The translations under genes and the position numbers were made by a program. DNA of 64,000 bases from Mangifera indica (Eukaryota; Streptophyta; Magnoliopsida; Sapindales; Anacardiaceae), in NCBI RefSeq assembly GCF_011075055.1, contig NW_025401120.1:248001-312000 (forward strand), read 5' to 3'. Under the pieces are notes generated by a model. That model had not been told where the DNA came from. It made no database searches and worked only from the letters and a program-made list of their open reading frames with translations. Of this stretch, positions 59,152 through 64,000 are shown piece after piece (the stretch's first letter is position 1; each line of letters opens with the position of its first letter).

Positions 59152-59790
59152 TGTTACATTTTTTTATCGAGTTTAAATATTAATCAGAGATTTGGATCAA
59201 TTTTCAATCAAGAATTGCACAAGCACCATATCGTAAACTATACACAAATCAACACACCAAATTTACTTGGTTCGGGTTCAAAAGATTAGAACCCTACATT
59301 CAAGACAGAGAAATCCTCTAGCAAATCCACTAATTAGTAAGAAAGATAGTATAACTTACAGATTTAGAAGCGAATCTAGCATTACAGACACAAATGGAAA
59401 TGAATCCAACCTTACCAACTCAAATCCTTTCTAAACCCGAGCATCACAACGAGCTTGTACACTGACTCAAGTGTTTAGACAACTAGACCTATCAAAAATT
59501 AGTGAACTGATGTATTTCTTATAAACCCTAGCAGAGAAGAAATGAGGAACCAAAGAGAAAATAAAATTCACACCCAAAGACAACCTATTTTCCTTCTAAA
59601 GAAACAACCAACGTAAATGCCTTTTTCTCTTCTCTTTCTCAAAACCAACTAATGGTTTATAACCATTAGTTAAAACATTTAACCAAGCAAAGACAAAACT
59701 ATCCCTGGACAATAACTATAGCCCAAACTTTGCTCAAACTTTTGCTCATAATTTACAAGATTGCCATTAGTTTTATGTCACAGATTCACA
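59152..59790 (-). repeat. 3' LTR of the copia element
   Basis: On the minus strand the LTR begins TGTGAATCTGTG (59790) just after the purine-rich GTCAAAGTGGAGTTT, the usual copia polypurine tract position, and probably ends in ..ACA at 59152, which overlaps the end of the gypsy LTR, so the left limit may be a few bases off. Length about 640 bp. The 5' LTR lies beyond the window. Confidence 0.55.
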
Positions 59791-59856
59791 AAACTCCACT
59801 TTGACAAAAAACTAACATATCTAAAGACCCCTCTGCAGACCATAATGCACTTAGAC

Positions 59857-60300
59857 TCAACAAATTTTGAGCAAATTCAAGGCATCCTTAAACTTACTCA
59901 ATGACACAGGCTTTGTTAAGATGTCAACTAGATTGACATCTATCAATATTTTTTTCACATTAACTTTACCAGCAATCGACACATCTATGATGAAATGCAG
60001 CCTCACATCAATGTGTTTAGTCCTCTCATAAAATGCAAAATTTTTGGACAAATGAATAGCACTCTGGGAATCACTAAAGACTTCTAGAACATCAATATTC
60101 AGTCCCAACTCAGAAATAATTCCCTTCAGCCACAGTGCTTCTTTAACTGCTTTAGTTAATGCTATATATTTAGTCTCAGTTGTTGAAAAGTGCCACAATG
60201 TGTTGCAAATCACACTTCCAGCTTGCAACATTTCCACCAAAGGTGAAAATATAACCAATGAGGGATTTTTTTTTATCAAGATCAGCTGCAAAATCTGAAT
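59857..60300 (-). pseudogene. Copia RNase H region, frameshifted
   Basis: Encodes the C-terminal half of RNase H (TETKYIALTKAVKEALWLKG, SDSQSAIHLSKN, KHIDVRLHFI). The first half, including DSDFAADLDKKKSLIGY, lies in another frame (60176-60967), so a frameshift occurred at about 60185-60215. Confidence 0.85.
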
Positions 60301-61540
60301 CATAAAATCCTTTCACAGAAAATAGGTTAGTAGCATCAGTAGTATAATAGAAGTCATAATCAGATGTACCTTTCAAATACCTCAATAACCATTTTGTTGC
60401 ATTCCAATGTTGTTTACTTGCATTACTCATAAATCTATTAACAAGACTAATTACATATGTTATATCAGGTCTAGTATCTATCATTGTATACATTAGACTT
60501 CCTACCACATTAGAATATGGTATATTTTTCATGAAATTAGATTCATCAGAAGACAATAATCCAACAGATTTTAATTTAAAATGAGCATCTATAGGAACAC
60601 TTACACACTTTGCATTGATCATATGATATAGTTCAAATATTTTTCTAATATAAGTAGATTGAGATAAAGTCAAACATTGTTTCAATTTATCCTTACTTAT
60701 ATCCATACCTAGTATTCTCTTTGCAGGACCTAAGTCCTTCATTTCAAATTCAGAATTCAGCATACATTTCAAATCAAGTAAAACATTCATATCCTTAAAA
60801 GCTATAAGCATGTCATTTACATAAATCAGCAAATATATAAAACTACCAATTTTAATTTTCTTAAAATAGACACAGTGATTATGACTGTATTTAGAAAATC
60901 TAATTGAAAGAACAAAATCATTAAATCTTTTATACCATTGTCTAGGTGACTGTTTAAGACCATACAAAGATTTATGAAGAAAACAAACCTTATTTTCATT
61001 ACCAGGTTTTACAAACCTTTTAGGCTATTCCATGTGTATTTGTTCTTCTAATTTTCCATGCAAAAAGGCAATAGTAACATCCATTTGTTCTAATTCTAAA
61101 TCAAACAGAACAACAACAAATAATATTAATCTAATAGATGTATGCTTTACCACATGAGAGAATACCTCATTATAATCAATGCCTTTTTTTTGTGAGAAGC
61201 CTTTAGCAACAACTCTTACTTTAAATCTTGCTTGTTCAACATCAGGTATACCAGGTTTTCTTTTGAAAACCCATTTACATTCAATTACTTTTTTACCTTT
61301 GGGTCTATCTACAAGTGAACATATGTGATTTTTCTGTAGAGAAGCCATCTCAGTCTCTATAGCTTTCATCCAATCATCCCTGTATTTACTTTTACACACT
61401 TGCTTGAAATTAATAGGTTTATCCATTTCTATCACATCACATATATGTAATGCACATGAAATGAGATCTGCATGTGCATACCTAGAAGGTAATCTAATTT
61501 CCCTTCTAACCCTATCTCTAGCAAGTTGATAATTGGACAA
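60176..61540 (-). pseudogene. Copia reverse transcriptase, interrupted
   Basis: RT motifs are readable (WVFKRKPG, RVVAKGFSQKKGIDYNEVFS, MDVTIAFLHGKLEEQIHME, then SLYGLKQSPRQWYKRF). An in-frame TAG follows IHME (about 61024) where a Gln codon is usual. The catalytic YVDD box reads YVND, losing one of the two metal-binding Asp residues, so the enzyme would be inactive even without the stop. Confidence 0.9.
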
Positions 61541-61549
61541 ATTAGGACT

Positions 61550-62550
61550 ACTATCAGATTGAAGACTTTCTTCTTGACTTGTTAGTGGTGCTTGCTAATT
61601 CAAGTATGAGATTTCGTACTTTAAAACACGAATTGAATCCAAACCCAATTCAAGTCCACCACTAGACTCTTGAGAGTGCTTATGAAAACTAGAATGTGGT
61701 GTCTCCATCTCAATTTGAACCTGTTCTGACTAACTATTAACAAACAAGTCTTTATAGAATTTTGATTCATTAAAGACTACATCCTTACTTATCACACATT
61801 TTTTATCATCAATTAACCACAATTTATAGCTTTTTGTGCCTGTAGAATAACCCAAAAAAACAGCTTTTAAAGCCTTAGGATTTAATTTTCCCTAATTTAC
61901 ATGAACATATGCAAGACATCCAAAGGGTTTCAAATGACTTAATGATGGTGGTTTTTTATTCCAAAGTTCCATAGGTGTTTTAAAATTCAATGCAGATGAA
62001 AGTGATTTATGAATCAAATAACATGCAGTGGCAACTGCTTTTGCCTAAAATCTTTTGCTTAAACTTGAATCTGCCATTATTCACTTAACTTTATCCATAA
62101 TGGTTCTATTCATTCTTTCAGCTAACCCATTTTGTTGATGTGTTTCAGTACATGTTCTGTGCCTAAGTATTCCTACTTTCTTACAAAAATCTTTAAAAAG
62201 TTTATTACAAAATTCTAATCCATTATCTGTTCTTAAAACCTTTATTTTTTTGTTAGTTTGATTCTCAATAAGTGTTTTCCATTCTTTAAAACAATCAAAT
62301 GCTTAATCCTTATGTTTTAAAAAATACACTCATACCCTCCTAGAGTAATCATTAAAAAAAAAGTTATAAAGTAATGAGAATTAGCCAAAGAATTAGGGAT
62401 CTGTGGAGATCCCCATAAATTAGAGTATATATACTCTAAAACAATCTTAGTTCTTTGAGTAGTAGAAACAAATCTAAGTTTATGCGACTTATCTAGAACA
62501 CAATTTTCATAGAAATCTAAATTATCAATCTTATCAAGATTAATCAGTTT
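61550..62550 (-). pseudogene. Copia integrase region, many stops
   Basis: Recognisable pieces across several interruptions: SNLWGSPQIPNSL, VLRTDNGLEFCN (a catalytic Asp), HQQNGLAERMNRTIMDK (catalytic Glu), and KPFGCLAYVHVN with GYSTGTKSYKLW downstream. Stops interrupt at least five times. Confidence 0.8.
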
Positions 62551-63015
62551 TTATTTACAAAGTTCATGCAATCTAGCAACACTTATATGTTCAAGTATTT
62601 TGTGCCATAAAACAGTTTCATCAGATTTAGGATTTAAATTCATAGAATTTGACACAACAAAACCTTCTAAGATATACATCCTCTGATTTAGTTTCCCTTT
62701 CATAACCACTAAGGACCCTCTCATTACCTTAAGAACACCATTTTCAGATTTAAAAACATATCCGTTTGAGTCTAAAGTACCTAAAAAGATTAAATTTCTC
62801 CTTAGTTTAGGCACCAACCTCACATTTTCAAGGATTTTAATAGAACCATCAAGCATTTTAAATTTGACACTACCAACAACAATAACATTACATGACTCAT
62901 CATTTCCCATTAATACTTTACCTCCATTCAAGTATTTAATGTCAGTTAGCCAATCTTTCCTAAGTGTCATGTGTACAGTGTAGCCTGAATCCATAACCCA
63001 TTCCTCACTAAACAT
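62551..63015 (-). pseudogene. Copia protease and GAG-pre-integrase region
   Basis: Contains the aspartic protease motif in WVMDSGYTVHMT, the NVRLVPKLRRNLIFLG segment, and the pre-integrase His in VLWHKILEHISVARL. The frame is open for 154 codons but disconnected from its neighbours. Confidence 0.8.
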
Positions 63016-63099
63016 TGCCTCTGTTAAGTAAGAACCTCAACATTCTCATACCCTTCTAAGAAATTTATTATGCCATGGTTTTCGTAATTGTTATTATTA

Positions 63100-63837
63100 T
63101 TATACAATTTCTTTTTCTCTAGTTGATTCTTCTTAAAGTGACCCTTTTTATGACACTGCCAACAAGTTTTCTTACTTTTAGATTTAGATCTAGAGGTTTT
63201 CCTATTTTTCTAATTATTTCTCTTTTCAGTCCTACCTCTAATATGAAACCCTTCATTGATTGCCTTCTTTTTAAATTTAATTTCTAAATATTTTGATTTT
63301 AAGGCACCCAATACATCATCTAAAGACAAAGACTCCTTACCATATTTTATTACAGCTTTAACATCTTTAAAAGAATCAGGTAAAGAGTTTAAGATGATTA
63401 TTGCTTGGTTTTTATCAGATATCTTCTCTTTTATATTAGCCAAACTAATGACAATTTTATTAAATTCATCTAGATTATCATCAAGAGATTTAGTAAAATC
63501 TATTTTAAAAACCAAACAATTATTCTTTCAGGTAGATTTTATTAGTTAGAGACTTAGTCATATACAATGACTCTAATTTCAACCAAATCTTTACAGCAGT
63601 GTTTTCATTATCAACCTGTCTTAAGACATTATCAGATAAATGTAAGATAAGAAGACTATATGCAGTTTCTAAAATTTCAGATTTCATATCAGGGTCCATA
63701 TTTTTAGGGAGAGCAGATTCACCACCCAATGCCTTAGCATATTTTTGATGAACAAGAACAACGTACATTTTCTTTCTCCACATATTAAAATCACCCTTCC
63801 CATCAAATCTCTCAACATCAATTTTTGTTTAAGCCAT
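63100..63837 (-). pseudogene. Copia gag region, broken
   Basis: The likely ATG is at 63837, but codon 3 is a stop. Further on, the frames 63520-63783 and 63210-63515 carry a UBN2/Tnt1-type gag (IWLKLESLYMTKSLTNKIYL; INSLPDS-like ILNSLPDSFKDVKAVI). The zinc knuckle near 63130-63175 reads CWQCHKKGHFKKN, lacking the last Cys. Confidence 0.85.
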
Positions 63838-64000
63838 TGTTATTCAAATGTTTACTACTCCAGTTCTTTACTAGCCATAATAACAGAAAGAGAACAAAAC
63901 AAACTATTTATTTATTTATTTTTTAATTTCTTTAAGCGATAGTGACAAAATATCAAACACATGAACAATGTAGTACATTTGGCAAACAGAGAACAAATAG
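63838..64000 (-). other. 5' untranslated region of the copia element
   Basis: Between the broken gag start and the window end. No tRNA-complementary primer-binding site is seen. Confidence 0.4.

Larger units (their letters stand above)
57112..59158 (+). mobile_element. Probable solo Ty3/gypsy LTR (about 2.05 kb)
   Basis: Begins TGTAACACTCCC and ends AATGTTACA, so the terminal seven bases are inverted repeats. About 340 bp in, AGTGAGCGACTATAGCTCAG resembles a stem-loop motif I associate with long gypsy LTRs of dicots. No gag-pol sequence lies next to it, hence solo. No target duplication was found, perhaps because the copia element abuts its right end. Confidence 0.5.
59152..64000 (-). mobile_element. 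Ty1/copia retrotransposon, decayed, truncated by window end
   Basis: Minus-strand order from the right: gag (with zinc knuckle), protease, integrase, reverse transcriptase, RNase H, polypurine tract, 3' LTR: the Ty1/copia order (integrase before RT). The protein style matches the Tnt1-like group. Several nonsense codons and frameshifts make it non-autonomous. No primer-binding site is visible up to position 64000, so it and the 5' LTR are outside. Confidence 0.9.

Overview
The window looks like nuclear DNA of a dicot plant, probably a woody one. It is strongly AT-rich and gene-poor. It holds a three-exon wall-associated receptor kinase with normal GT-AG introns, and most of the rest is transposable-element debris: Mutator-like and Tourist-like MITEs, Ty1/copia and Ty3/gypsy LTR sequence. 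No bacterial or organellar gene organisation is visible. The species cannot be named from the sequence alone.

Region 1 (1-20 kb) is repeat-rich. It contains a MITE with a perfect 9-bp target-site duplication (905-1650), a 2.3 kb foldback element built around an inverted 20-bp minisatellite (1904-4236, perfect 9-bp duplication), a tRNA-Ile-like relic, a 291-bp tandem duplication, more MITEs, and the first two members (7028-7228 and 15243-15515) of a family of very small proteins.

Region 2 (20-44 kb) is a tandem segmental duplication. Two long blocks (A, about 20490-28310; C, about 35515-44125) and a shorter one (B, about 28600-32290) share the same order of non-coding landmarks. They carry four more small-protein genes (20291, 26164, 30361, 40463) and at least two decayed copies (about 27430 and 42970). 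All six intact genes lie head-to-tail on the plus strand, encode 62-90 residues, lack a signal peptide, and share a basic core of the form (A/P)(S/M)V-x-P-(P/A)-(K/R)-R-x-x-(V/I/M), followed by a short hydrophobic helix-like stretch; five of the six also have a Ser/Cys-rich tail. I do not recognise a characterised function. This array is the most interesting item in the window.

Region 3 (44-52 kb) is the conventional genic part: a 321-residue MGCC-start protein of unknown function (44475-45440, plus) and a complete wall-associated receptor-like kinase (49168-51616, minus). A broken kinase fragment of the same general type lies about 3 kb beyond the receptor gene, in the opposite orientation (about 54396-54577).

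Region 4 (52-64 kb) is transposon territory: MITEs, a copia-type LTR remnant (about 55678), a probable solo gypsy LTR (57112-59158), and a decayed Ty1/copia element on the minus strand (59152 to beyond the window end) with nonsense codons, frameshifts and an altered reverse-transcriptase active site.
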